Source of the DNA: AV80 sp035536995
Lineage (GTDB): Bacteria > Verrucomicrobiota > Verrucomicrobiia > Chthoniobacterales > UBA10450
Reading direction: 5' to 3'
Assembly (NCBI GenBank): GCA_035536995.1
Contig: DATLNB010000009.1
Span: 9,854-73,853, forward strand
DNA length: 64,000 nucleotides
The notes below the pieces were generated by a model. It saw only the letters and a list, made by a program, of their open reading frames with translations. It was not told the DNA's origin and searched no databases. The position numbers and the translations under genes are program-made. Position 1 is the stretch's first letter. The number at the start of each line of letters is the position of its first letter. Below, piece after piece: positions 41,282 through 50,175 of this stretch.

Positions 41282-42394
41282 ATGAAGATCAAACGTGTTC
41301 TGAAGTGGAGCGCCTTGGTTCTTTTCGTCGTGCTCTTCGGTTGGTTCCAGTTTGCTTACTGGACTTCGACTAACGACTGCGGACGCACCGTGCCGGCCAG
41401 CGCCGAGCGGATGAAAGCGATCCGTTACTGCGAGTACGGAGCCCCCGATGACGTTCTGAAACTCGAACAAGTCGAGAAGCCCGTTCCAAACGATAACCAG
41501 ATTCTCGTCCGGGTCCGCGCTGTCTCCATCAGGTTCTTTGACGGCGGCATGCTGGGAGGCAGCCTCTCCGGCCGGCTCCTCTTCGGACTTCGCAAGCCGA
41601 AAAATACCTGCCCGGGATCCGACTACGCGGGAACCGTTGAAGCAGCCGGCAGGAACGTGACCGAGTTCAAGCCCGGCGTTGAAGTCTTCGGTGTCAGGGC
41701 AGGCGCTCTGTCCGAATACATCTGTGTCAGGGCTGACCGCGGAGCGGTAGCGTTAAAGCCGAACAATGTGACCTTTGAGCAAGCGGCGACGATTCCTACT
41801 GCCCTGGTTGCGCTACAGGGCCTGCGCGACATTGGACGGGTCCAGGCAGGACAAAAGGTCCTGATCAACGGCGCGTCCGGAGGCGTTGGAACTTTCGCTG
41901 TGCAGATCGCCAAGTCTCATGGCGCGGAAGTGACCGGGGTTTGTAGCACGAAAAACCTGGAACTGGTGCGATCTATAGGCGCCGATCACGTAATCGACTA
42001 CACGAAAGAGGACTTCACCAAAGGCGATCCGCGCTACGACATAATCTACGACCTGATCAATAACCGCTCTTTCGCCGAGCGCCGTCGCATCCTGAAGCCT
42101 GGCGGTATTTGCGTGTTGGCCGGGGTAGGCGGGTCCGGCATGCGCAAGGAGACTCTTGGCAATCTGGTTACCTCGCTCACCTCTGCGCTCCGTTCGAAAT
42201 TTTCCGACGAGAAATTCATCAGCTTCGGCGTCGATATTAACAAGAAAGACCTGGGAGTCCTGCGGGACCTGACAGAGCGCGGGACGATCACGCCCGCTCT
42301 TACCAAGATCTATCCGCTTACTGAAACGGCCGCTGCCTACAAATATCTCGCGACGGGCCACGTCCAGGGAAAAATCGCCATCACCATCGACTAA
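41282..42394 (+). CDS. Membrane-anchored MDR oxidoreductase (1 of 3)
   Basis: This 370-residue protein has one N-terminal membrane helix (LKWSALVLFVVLFGWFQFAY), then YWTSTNDC and a full zinc-free medium-chain dehydrogenase fold. The catalytic domain starts RMKAIRYCEYGAPDDVLKLE. The Rossmann loop is NGASGGVGTFAVQIAK, and GVCSTKNLELVRSIGADHVI follows, as in quinone oxidoreductases (NADPH-dependent). No zinc-ligand Cys set is present. The helix would tether the enzyme to the membrane, with the orientation unclear. It is the first of three tandem paralogues. Confidence 0.85.
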   Translation: MKIKRVLKWSALVLFVVLFGWFQFAYWTSTNDCGRTVPASAERMKAIRYCEYGAPDDVLKLEQVEKPVPNDNQILVRVRAVSIRFFDGGMLGGSLSGRLLFGLRKPKNTCPGSDYAGTVEAAGRNVTEFKPGVEVFGVRAGALSEYICVRADRGAVALKPNNVTFEQAATIPTALVALQGLRDIGRVQAGQKVLINGASGGVGTFAVQIAKSHGAEVTGVCSTKNLELVRSIGADHVIDYTKEDFTKGDPRYDIIYDLINNRSFAERRRILKPGGICVLAGVGGSGMRKETLGNLVTSLTSALRSKFSDEKFISFGVDINKKDLGVLRDLTERGTITPALTKIYPLTETAAAYKYLATGHVQGKIAITID

Positions 42395-42417
42395 GGCACC
42401 GGCACTCAAAGGTATTT

Positions 42418-43524
42418 ATGAAGATAAGACGTGTCATCAAGTGGACCTTCGGAGTTGTCTTCTTTGGGCTGGTTCTTTGGCTCTTCGTTGCCTACTGGAC
42501 GTCGACCAATGACTGCAATGTAAGAAGCGCACTAACCCACCCCATGAAAGCCGTGCGCTATTGTGAGTATGGGCCACCGGACGTTCTGAAGGTCGACGTC
42601 ATCGAAAAGCCGGTCCCGAACGATGACGAGCTTCTTATTCGTGTCCGGGCCGCGTCTGTGAATGCCGCTGACGGCCACAAGCTCCGCGGAGGTTTCATCA
42701 GCCGGCCTTTCACTGGAATGCGCAAGCCAAAGAACACTCGGGCCGGCACGGACTACGCCGGCGTGGTCGAGGTCGTCGGCCGCAACGTAAAGGACTTCAA
42801 GCCTGGCGATGACGTGTTCGGCGGGCGGAACGGCGCTCTCGCGGAGTACGTTTGCGCGCGGGCAGACCGCGCTGTCGTGGTGAAACCGGCCAACATTAGC
42901 TTTGAGCAGGCAGGATCGGTCGCGATCGCCGGCCTTACCGCATTGCAAGGCCTCCGAGACACCGGTCACCTGAAAGCCGGGCAAAAGGTCCTGATCAACG
43001 GCGCTTCCGGGGGCGTGGGAACCTTTGCCGTCCAGATTGCAAAGGCGCTCGGCGCGGAAGTGACCGCCGTCTGTAGCACGAAAAACGTCGAGCTGGTCCG
43101 ATCGCTCGGGGCCGACCGCGTCATCGATTATACCAAGGAAAACTTCACCGAGGGCGATCAGCGTTACGATGTCATCTTTGATCTGGTCAATAACCATTCC
43201 TACTCCGACCGTCGCCGTGTCCTGAACCCTGGCGGCATCTGCGTTATGGCCGGCATTGGTGGCTCCGGGTGGCACGAGGAAACCTTTTCTCGATTGGCGG
43301 GCGAGCTGAATGCTTACCTGCGCTCCCGATTTACGAAAGAGAAGTTCGTCAGTTATCTGGCGAACCTGAACAAGCAGGACCTCGGTGTTCTTCGTGAGTT
43401 GATGGAGACCGGCAAAGTCGTGCCTGCAGTTACGAAGACCTATCCCCTAACTGAGACGGTAGCGGCCTACAAATACCTCGAGACTGGCCACGCCCGGGGG
43501 AAGGTAGCTATTACCATCGATTAG
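42418..43524 (+). CDS. Membrane-anchored MDR oxidoreductase (2 of 3)
   Basis: This 368-residue protein has the same plan: helix IKWTFGVVFFGLVLWLFVAY, then YWTSTNDC, then MKAVRYCEYGPPDVLKVD. The nucleotide loop NGASGGVGTFAVQIAK is identical to copy 1. ADRVIDYTKENFTEGDQRYD is conserved in position. It begins 23 bases after copy 1 ends. Differences cluster in the substrate-side region (around KLRGGFISRPFTGMRKPKNT), suggesting diverged substrate preference. The catalytic residues are those typical of the quinone reductase subgroup. Confidence 0.85.
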   Translation: MKIRRVIKWTFGVVFFGLVLWLFVAYWTSTNDCNVRSALTHPMKAVRYCEYGPPDVLKVDVIEKPVPNDDELLIRVRAASVNAADGHKLRGGFISRPFTGMRKPKNTRAGTDYAGVVEVVGRNVKDFKPGDDVFGGRNGALAEYVCARADRAVVVKPANISFEQAGSVAIAGLTALQGLRDTGHLKAGQKVLINGASGGVGTFAVQIAKALGAEVTAVCSTKNVELVRSLGADRVIDYTKENFTEGDQRYDVIFDLVNNHSYSDRRRVLNPGGICVMAGIGGSGWHEETFSRLAGELNAYLRSRFTKEKFVSYLANLNKQDLGVLRELMETGKVVPAVTKTYPLTETVAAYKYLETGHARGKVAITID

Positions 43525-43548
43525 CGCTCCAATCGGAAACACAGCCCT

Positions 43549-44658
43549 ATGAAAGCAATAAAACGCATCATCAAATGGACCCTGATCGTTGTCCCGGTCC
43601 TTCTTTTTATCTGGTTCCAAATCTCTTACTGGAGTTCCACGAACGACTGTGAAACTCTCGGCAAGGCCCAGGGTGAAACCATGAAAGCCGTCGTCTATTG
43701 CGACTACGGGACGTCGGAAGTGTTGAAAGTCATGGACGTCCCCAAGCCGCAACCGACCGACAACCAGGTCCTCGTCCGGGTGCGGGCCGCCTCAGTCAAT
43801 CCCTACGACTGGCATATGTTGCGCGGAACGCCTTACCTGATGCGGCTCGGGAACGGCCTGCGCAAACCGGCAGTGACAAAGTTCGGGGTGGATTTCGCCG
43901 GCACAGTGGAGGCAATCGGGAAGAACGTAACCGAGTTTAAGCCGGGCGACGAAGTGTTCAGCGGAAAACCCGGAGCGTTCGCCCAATACATTTGCGTAGC
44001 TGAAAAGTCACTCGCGAAAAAAGCCGAAAACATAAGCTTCGAACAGGCGGGGTCGATCCAGATCGCCGGGATGACGGCGCTGCAGGGCCTGCGCAAGCAT
44101 GGCAACATTCAGCCCGGCCAGAAAGTCCTGGTCAACGGAGCGTCGGGGGGTGTCGGGACCTTCGCCGTTCAAATCGGCAAGGCCCTGGGCGCCCATGTCA
44201 CCGGAGTTTGCAGCACGCGAAATATCGAGCTGGTAAAGGGCCTGGGCGCGGACCGGGTGATCGATTACACCAAGGAAGATTTCGCCAAAGGCTCGGAGCG
44301 TTATGACCTCATCCTCGACAACGTGCCGAACCATCCCTTGTCCGAATGCCGCCAGATCCTGACACCAACCGGCAAATACATCATGATTGGGGGCGGCGGT
44401 CCTAATGACGGGAAATGGATCGGCCCATTCGGCCGGGTCATTCACATGTTGCTGCTCAAGCCCTTTATTAAGCAGCCCATGACCATGATGATGGCGGAGA
44501 ACAATAAGGCCGACATGAACTTCCTCTCTGACCTGATGCGAGCGGGAAAGCTTACCCCGGTTATCGACCGCACTTTCAAGCTCGAGGAAGTGTCGGCCGC
44601 AGTCGCCTATGTTGAGACCGGCCGCGCGCGGGGCAAGGTGGCGATAACCGTGGAGTGA
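43549..44658 (+). CDS. Membrane-anchored MDR oxidoreductase (3 of 3)
   Basis: This 369-residue protein has the helix IIKWTLIVVPVLLFIWFQIS, then YWSSTNDC, then MKAVVYCDYGTSEVLKVM. The NGASGGVGTFAVQIGK Rossmann loop and CSTRNIELVKGLGADRVIDY are kept. The C-terminal part differs more (MMAENNKADMNFLSDLMRAG), so it is the most diverged copy. The subgroup resembles NAD(P)-dependent quinone/alkenal reductases. It closes the contiguous array 24 bases after copy 2 and 21 bases before the next transporter gene. Confidence 0.85.
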   Translation: MKAIKRIIKWTLIVVPVLLFIWFQISYWSSTNDCETLGKAQGETMKAVVYCDYGTSEVLKVMDVPKPQPTDNQVLVRVRAASVNPYDWHMLRGTPYLMRLGNGLRKPAVTKFGVDFAGTVEAIGKNVTEFKPGDEVFSGKPGAFAQYICVAEKSLAKKAENISFEQAGSIQIAGMTALQGLRKHGNIQPGQKVLVNGASGGVGTFAVQIGKALGAHVTGVCSTRNIELVKGLGADRVIDYTKEDFAKGSERYDLILDNVPNHPLSECRQILTPTGKYIMIGGGGPNDGKWIGPFGRVIHMLLLKPFIKQPMTMMMAENNKADMNFLSDLMRAGKLTPVIDRTFKLEEVSAAVAYVETGRARGKVAITVE

Positions 44659-44679
44659 TCTGAACGACGATCCAATTCG

Positions 44680-45963
44680 ATGTCCGCTAAGCGCGTCCAG
44701 CATCAAACCGTCTTTGGCCGCCTCCTCGGCCGGGTCGCGCTGGTTGAGAAGCATGAAATGCCGGCCGTCATCGCGTCGTTCCTGCTCTTTTTCTTCGTCC
44801 TCGGTGGCTACTTCTGCGTTCGTCCGGTCCGCGAAACGGTCGGCACGATTCTTGGACGCAATCGCGTAGCGGACCTCTATCTTTGGACCTGGGCCGGCTC
44901 GATTGCGATCATCCCGATCTTTGGCTGGCTCGTCGCGCGGTTAAAGCGCAGCGTCTTTCTCCCTCTGATTTACGGGTTTGTCGCCGTCTCGCTCGCCGCC
45001 ATCGGGATCGCCCTGCAGGCCAACGAAGGGAGCATTGCCATTGGTCAGTTCTTCTACGTTTTCATCAGCATCCTGAGCCTGTTTTTAACCTCCGTGTTTT
45101 GGGCGTTTCTCCTCGAGCTCTTCGATAGCGGCCAGGCCAAACGCCTGTTCGGGGTCATCGCCGCAGGCGGAACTGCCGGCGCCCTGGCCGGACCCGGCAT
45201 TACCTACCTGACCGTGTCGCGGATCGGAAACGGCGGCGTTCTTTTTGTCGGCGCAGCGATGTTTGTCGTCGCCATTTTCTGCCAGCAAGCGCTTCTCCGG
45301 ATTTGGAAATCGCGACGGGACGCGGACCAGGAAGATCGGCCGATCGGCGGCAATCCCTTTGCCGGATTCTGGCTGGTCCTGCGATCGCCTTATTTATTGC
45401 TCATCGCCCTATTCGTAGTGTTGCTCGCGTCCGCAAACACGTTCCTTTACTTCGAACAACTCCGCCTGGTCAAGGCGACCTTCGCGAGCACCCAGGAACG
45501 CACTCAGGTTTTCGCCATGCTCGACTGGATCGTGCAAACTCTCACCATCGGCTGCCAGCTCTTCCTGACCGGCCGGATCGCTTCGCGCCTCGGGCTGAGT
45601 GTCCTCCTCGCGATTGTCCCCGTCGTCATGATTTTCGGGTTCCTCTCACTCGCCGCCGTCGGAACCTTCGCGGTCCTTGCGGTAGTCTTCGTCGTGCGGC
45701 GGGTCGGCGAATACGCTTTCGTCCGGCCGGGGCGCGAGATTCTTTTCAGCCGGGTCGATAACGAGACCAAATACAAAGCCAAGAACGTGATCGACGTCCC
45801 GGTTTATCGGGCCTCGGACGCCATCACCGCCCAGGTCAGCACCGCCCTGGAAGGCGGCGCTCTGGGCGCGACAGCCGTGGCGCTGATCGGTGGAGCGGTA
45901 GCCGCCGCCTGGGCCGTCAACGGATGGTGGCTCGGCAGACGGAGCGACGCGCGGGGCGGTTAA
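44680..45963 (+). CDS. NTT/MFS-type membrane transporter (nucleotide-transporter-like)
   Basis: This 427-residue inner-membrane protein has about 11-12 helices. ASFLLFFFVLGGYFCVRPVR and ETVGTILGRNRVADLYLWTW match the start of bacterial NTP/NDP-exchange-like carriers. LLELFDSGQAKRLFGVIAAG and GTAGALAGPGITYL is the central loop. FVRPGREILFSRVDNETKYK and AKNVIDVPVYRASDAI is the late conserved block. Free-living bacteria with such proteins probably move other metabolites. The name is a family resemblance only. It could be the last gene of the preceding array, since only 21 bases separate them. Confidence 0.75.
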   Translation: MSAKRVQHQTVFGRLLGRVALVEKHEMPAVIASFLLFFFVLGGYFCVRPVRETVGTILGRNRVADLYLWTWAGSIAIIPIFGWLVARLKRSVFLPLIYGFVAVSLAAIGIALQANEGSIAIGQFFYVFISILSLFLTSVFWAFLLELFDSGQAKRLFGVIAAGGTAGALAGPGITYLTVSRIGNGGVLFVGAAMFVVAIFCQQALLRIWKSRRDADQEDRPIGGNPFAGFWLVLRSPYLLLIALFVVLLASANTFLYFEQLRLVKATFASTQERTQVFAMLDWIVQTLTIGCQLFLTGRIASRLGLSVLLAIVPVVMIFGFLSLAAVGTFAVLAVVFVVRRVGEYAFVRPGREILFSRVDNETKYKAKNVIDVPVYRASDAITAQVSTALEGGALGATAVALIGGAVAAAWAVNGWWLGRRSDARGG

Positions 45964-46045
45964 ACCTGCGCCGGGGCTTGCTCGAGTCACTCGTGACTTC
46001 CGCATGGCCACCCGCGAACGGCCCTGCAGTTACGAATACCAGGAC

Positions 46046-46531
46046 ATGAACACGAAACGTTTTCTAGTGGCGGTCCTGGTCTGTGCGTTTGGTTGCGCAA
46101 TAGCTCACGCGGAGGAGAAAACCGTCTCGGAAAAATCGGCGGAGGTCTGGGACAAGACAAAGAAAAAGACGAAGGAAATCAGCAAGACCGTCGCAAAAAA
46201 GACCAAAGAGACGGTCGACGCGATCGAGCATAAGATCGACACGCCGGACGCGGACGCCCGCAAGGTGCAGGTCACGGTTACGGACTCCGGCGTTCAAATG
46301 CCTGCAAGCCTGCGCGCGGGAAAAACGGCTTTTGTTGTGACGAATAACGGCAAGCAAAAACACAATTTCCAGATCGAAGGCGAACATCTGGACAAGAGCT
46401 TCTGGTTTGCCATCGCGCCCAAGGCGGCCAAGACGATGCAGGTGATGCTTAAAGCCGGTTCTTATGAAGCCCACTGCGGCATCGCGGACCACGCAGGCAA
46501 AGAGAGTCGGGTTAAGCTCGTGGTGAAATAG
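46046..46531 (+). CDS. Exported cupredoxin-like protein with helical N-terminus
   Basis: This 161-residue periplasmic protein has a signal peptide (residues 1-21, ending AHAE). A Lys/Glu/Thr-rich helical segment (KKKTKEISKTVAKKTKETVD) is a probable coiled coil. The cupredoxin domain is about 75-160: GKTAFVVTNNGKQKHNFQIE, then GSYEAHCGIADHAGKESR. His of KHNF, Cys of AHCG and His of DHAG match type-1 copper ligands, but the usual Met a few residues later is absent. Copper binding is therefore plausible yet unproven. The ATG at 46046 gives the signal peptide. Confidence 0.72.
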   Translation: MNTKRFLVAVLVCAFGCAIAHAEEKTVSEKSAEVWDKTKKKTKEISKTVAKKTKETVDAIEHKIDTPDADARKVQVTVTDSGVQMPASLRAGKTAFVVTNNGKQKHNFQIEGEHLDKSFWFAIAPKAAKTMQVMLKAGSYEAHCGIADHAGKESRVKLVVK

Positions 46532-46595
46532 CGGCGCCCGATTTGTAGGGCCTCTCCACCCCGCGCACCGGGCGGACGAACTGCGATTACTTGCG

Positions 46596-48362
46596 ATGAC
46601 GCTTCCCATTGCCTTCGTCCTGCTCCTGCTCGTCGTCGCGGTCGCGCTCTTCGCCACGGAGCGAATCTCCGTGGACATAATCACGTTTCTCCTCCTCATC
46701 GCGCTGGTGGTTGGCGGCGTGCTGGGCCCGAAGGAAGCGTTCGCCGGATTCAGCAACGACATCATCATTATTCTCGGGGCTATCTTTGTCATCAGCGGGG
46801 CACTCCAGGAAACCGGCGTGCTCGATCTGCTTGGAGCGCGCATATTGAAGCTGGCCGGAACGAACCCGAACCGGCTCCTTCTCCTCCTGACCTCGAGCAC
46901 GGCTGGCGTCTCGGCGTTTATGAACAACACCACCGTGACGGCTATGTTCCTGCCGCCCACGATCGGCGTGGCGCGGCGGGCAAAGCTGAGCGCCTCGCGC
47001 CTGCTCATGCCGATGGCGTTCGCCTCGATCCTCGGCGGGACCTGCACCTTGATCGGCACTTCTACCAACGTGGCCGTGAGCGGCTACATCAAACAGGCCG
47101 GGTTACCCGAGCTGGGCATGTTCGAGATCACACCGATCGGGCTGGTCATCGTCGCGATCGGCATCGCCTACCTGATGTTGATCGGCAAACACATGTTGCC
47201 CGAGCACCCGCCAGCCAGCCTGACCGCCGACTACGCCATGCGGGAATACGTGAGCGAGATCATCATCCTGCCCAACTCGCCGTTGATCGGACAAAACAGC
47301 TACGACTCCGACCTCAATGTGCTGGAATTCGAGATCCTCCAGATCATTCGCGGCGAATCAAAGATGCAGCCAAGCCGTCAGGTCGAGCTGGCGGAGGGCG
47401 ACATCCTTCAGGTTAAAGGCAAGGCCGACACCTTGATGAAGGTGAAGAAGATCGAGGGCATCGAGATCAGGCCGGAACTGAAGCTCGGCGATCTCGATCT
47501 GCAGACGGAGCAATTGCGCATCGCCGAAGTCCTGCTCACGCCGCAAAGCGAGCTGCACGGGCGCAACCTCAAGCACGCGAATTTTCGGCAGCATTCCGGC
47601 CTGACCGTCCTGGCGATTTTCCGGCACGGACATTCGTTGCGCGAGCAAGTGAGCGACACCATCCTCCGCGTGGGCGATCTCCTGCTTGTCCAAGGGGAAC
47701 AGGCGCGAATCGAAGCGTTACGCGGCCACCAGGGTCTCTCCTTGCTCGGCCAGGTCAGCGAGCCGCTTTATCACCCACGCAAAGGATTGCTCACCATTTT
47801 CCTCTTCGGCGCCGCGGTGATCATCGGCGGGTTCGGGTGGGTCCCCCTCTCGATCGCCTTTCTTTTGGCCGCGGTGCTCACCATTCTGATGCGTTGCATC
47901 AGTGTCGAGCGCGCCTACGAATTCGTCGATTGGCGGTTGCTCGTCCTGATCGGCGGAATGACGGCGTTTGGTACTGCGATGGACAAGACCGGAGCCGCTT
48001 CTTATCTGGCCGGGCTCGTCGTCCATTGGTTCGCGCCGTTCGGGATACTCGCGATCGTCGCCGGCTTTTTCATCCTGACGATTATCCTCACCCAACCGAT
48101 GTCCAACGCCGCGGCGGCCCTGGTGGTCCTTCCAGTAGCAATGAGCGCCGCTCAACAGCTCGGCGCGAATCAGCGCACCTTCGCCATCGCGATTATGCTG
48201 GCCGCATCAGTCTCGTTCATCACGCCCTTTGAGCCCTCCTGCATTCTCGTTTACGGCCCCGGCAAATATCGTTTCATGGATTTCGTAAAAGTCGGGCTCG
48301 GCCTGACTGTCGTGCTGACCGTCGCTGTCCTGGCACTCCTTCAGGTCTTCTGGCCGCTGTAA
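46596..48362 (+). CDS. SLC13/DASS-type permease with two TrkA-C domains
   Basis: This 588-residue inner-membrane transporter belongs to the sodium:sulfate/dicarboxylate-like superfamily. FMNNTTVTAMFLPPTIGVAR and GGTCTLIGTSTNVAVSG are the hallmark hairpin motifs. Between the two membrane halves (about residues 215-380) lie two RCK/TrkA-C ligand-binding domains: NVLEFEILQIIRGESKMQPS and SELHGRNLKHANFRQHSGLT. QPMSNAAAALVVLPVAMSAA is the second hairpin. Ligand could be sulfate, phosphate or a dicarboxylate. The regulatory domains suggest control by a cytoplasmic nucleotide. Confidence 0.88.
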   Translation: MTLPIAFVLLLLVVAVALFATERISVDIITFLLLIALVVGGVLGPKEAFAGFSNDIIIILGAIFVISGALQETGVLDLLGARILKLAGTNPNRLLLLLTSSTAGVSAFMNNTTVTAMFLPPTIGVARRAKLSASRLLMPMAFASILGGTCTLIGTSTNVAVSGYIKQAGLPELGMFEITPIGLVIVAIGIAYLMLIGKHMLPEHPPASLTADYAMREYVSEIIILPNSPLIGQNSYDSDLNVLEFEILQIIRGESKMQPSRQVELAEGDILQVKGKADTLMKVKKIEGIEIRPELKLGDLDLQTEQLRIAEVLLTPQSELHGRNLKHANFRQHSGLTVLAIFRHGHSLREQVSDTILRVGDLLLVQGEQARIEALRGHQGLSLLGQVSEPLYHPRKGLLTIFLFGAAVIIGGFGWVPLSIAFLLAAVLTILMRCISVERAYEFVDWRLLVLIGGMTAFGTAMDKTGAASYLAGLVVHWFAPFGILAIVAGFFILTIILTQPMSNAAAALVVLPVAMSAAQQLGANQRTFAIAIMLAASVSFITPFEPSCILVYGPGKYRFMDFVKVGLGLTVVLTVAVLALLQVFWPL

Positions 48363-48393
48363 ACGGCAACCACGTCGGCCCGCCGCCCCGCGG

Positions 48394-48855
48394 CTACAGT
48401 TCAGTGGAGACCGTCGCTTCGCCGCCCGTTTGAGCGAGTGCCTGCTCGATCGCGCGCCAGGCGAGCATGGCGCATTTCACGCGCTGCGGAAATTTGCGAA
48501 CACCCTGGAGAAGTTGGAGATCGCCGAGTTGCCTTGGAGTGACATCGGAATCCGTGGTGACCAATTCGTGGAAGGCGCGGCTCAGGTCGGCGGCTTCGGA
48601 GCGGGTTTTGCCTTTCAGTTTTAGCGTCATCATGGAGGCGGACGCCTGGCTGATGGCGCAGCCCTGGCCGCTGAATTTTATTTCGGCCAGTTTGCCCTCG
48701 GTATCGAAGTGGATGCCGAGATGGATTTCGTCGCCGCAGGAAGGGTTATCGCCGTGGACAAGGACGTCAGCGTTTTCCAGCGTGCCGAAATTCCGTGGAC
48801 GACGGGAATGATCGAGGATGACCGCCTGATAAAGCTCTTCGAGCTCGGAGCTCAT
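48394..48855 (-). CDS. sufU: Iron-sulfur cluster scaffold SufU/IscU
   Basis: This 153-residue scaffold or zinc-dependent sulfurtransferase partner of SufS has its cluster-ligand Cys residues in DNPSCGDEIHL, SGQGCAIS and VKCAMLAW. MSSELEELYQAVILDHSRRP and SASMMTLKLKGKTRSEA are SufU landmarks. It overlaps sufS by 4 bases, with sufS upstream. Its TAG stop is part of a CTGTAGCCGCGG dispersed repeat. The rest of a SUF machine (sufBCD) is not in the window. Confidence 0.9.
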   Translation of the reverse strand: MSSELEELYQAVILDHSRRPRNFGTLENADVLVHGDNPSCGDEIHLGIHFDTEGKLAEIKFSGQGCAISQASASMMTLKLKGKTRSEAADLSRAFHELVTTDSDVTPRQLGDLQLLQGVRKFPQRVKCAMLAWRAIEQALAQTGGEATVSTEL

Positions 48856-50090
48856 GCGAAGAATCGCGCTGCCTCCCGGAGGATGTCGATCATGCGATCG
48901 ATCTCCGCGGGCGTATTGTAGAAATAGAAGCTGGCCCGGGTGGTGCCGGGCAGGCCGAAGCGGCGCATGAGCGGTTGATTGCAATGGTGGCCGCCGCGCA
49001 AGGCCAGGCCGCGCTGGTCGGCGAACGTCGTAAGATCGTGCGGATGGACGCCTTCCATGACGAAGCCGAGGATGGCTCCCCGCTCGCCCCCCGGCCCCAG
49101 GATCCGAATGCCGGGAAGCTCTGCGAAACGCTCGACTGCATAGCTGGTCAATTGCGCGTCGTGGGTCGCGATCACAGAACGGCCAACCGTGCCGAGATAA
49201 TCGATCGCGGCCGCGAGTCCGATCGCCCCGGCGATGTTCGGCGTGCCGGCTTCGAAGCGGTGGGGCGCCTTTTTGTAGAAGCTCTTCTCGAGCGCAACAC
49301 TGACGATCATTTCGCCCCCGCCATGCCAGGGCGGCATCGCGTCGAGAACCTCGGCGCGGCCATAAAGAGCACCGCTGCCGGTGGGCGCACACATTTTGTG
49401 GCCGGAGAAGGCGAGAAAATCGCAACCAATCTCCTCGACGTTTACCGGCATGTGCCCGGCGCTTTGGGCCGCATCGACGAGCGTAACCGCGCCGACGCCG
49501 CACGCTTTCGCGCAAAGCTCCGCCACCGGATTGATCGTGCCTAACGAGTTGGAGACATGGGTGAAAGCGAAGAGTTTCACCTCGGGTGTGAGCAATTCTT
49601 CAAGGCGTTCGAGCGCGAGGGTCCCATCATCGCGCACCGGGACGAACCGGAGGCCTGCGCCGACACGTTCGGCCAGGAGCTGCCAGGGGACCAGGTTGCT
49701 GTGGTGCTCCATCTCGGTGAGAAGGATGACGTCATTCTCCCGGATGAACTTTCCACCCCAGGCTTGGGCAACAAGGTTGATGCTTTCGGTCGTTCCGCGG
49801 GTGAAAACGATCTCGTCCGAACTCCGCGCCCCAAGGTATCGCGCTACGGTGGCCCGTGCTCCTTCGTATGACTCCGTCGCGCGCGTGCTGAGCTCGTGCA
49901 GCCCGCGATGGACGTTGGCGTTGTCGGTTTCGTAATACCGACGCAGCGCCTCAACGACGGCCTGCGGCTTTTGGGTGGTGGCAGCGTTATCGAAGTAAAC
50001 CAGAGGATGCCCGTGGACTTCCTGGTCCAGGATCGGGAACTGGTTCCGGATTGCATTCCAATCGACGGAGATGGTTGCCACCTGATGCAC
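48852..50090 (-). CDS. sufS: Cysteine desulfurase SufS
   Basis: This 412-residue PLP enzyme takes sulfur from cysteine for Fe-S cluster assembly. YFDNAATTQKPQAVVEALRR and ANVHRGLHELSTRATESYEG are family blocks. The PLP Lys is in DFLAFSGHKMCAPTGSGALY. The persulfide Cys is in LRGGHHCNQPLMRRFG near the C-terminus. Group II (SufS) spacing is seen. It is translated just ahead of sufU. The start ATG at 50090 is 19 bases from the next plus-strand frame, so promoter sequence must lie in or beyond that interval. Confidence 0.93.
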   Translation of the reverse strand: MHQVATISVDWNAIRNQFPILDQEVHGHPLVYFDNAATTQKPQAVVEALRRYYETDNANVHRGLHELSTRATESYEGARATVARYLGARSSDEIVFTRGTTESINLVAQAWGGKFIRENDVILLTEMEHHSNLVPWQLLAERVGAGLRFVPVRDDGTLALERLEELLTPEVKLFAFTHVSNSLGTINPVAELCAKACGVGAVTLVDAAQSAGHMPVNVEEIGCDFLAFSGHKMCAPTGSGALYGRAEVLDAMPPWHGGGEMIVSVALEKSFYKKAPHRFEAGTPNIAGAIGLAAAIDYLGTVGRSVIATHDAQLTSYAVERFAELPGIRILGPGGERGAILGFVMEGVHPHDLTTFADQRGLALRGGHHCNQPLMRRFGLPGTTRASFYFYNTPAEIDRMIDILREAARFFA

Positions 50091-50175
50091 GGTTCAATGT
50101 CCGGCAGAGATGGGGGGCCGTCCACTTGTGTGCGCTAATGACAGCGCACGCTGCAACGTTCAGAATGACCAACAG

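Noticed and set aside
48856..49515. Extension of the SufU reading frame upstream
   Set aside because: This frame runs antisense-frame through sufS and has Arg-rich shadow sequence; the SufU start at 48855 overlaps the sufS stop in the usual way.
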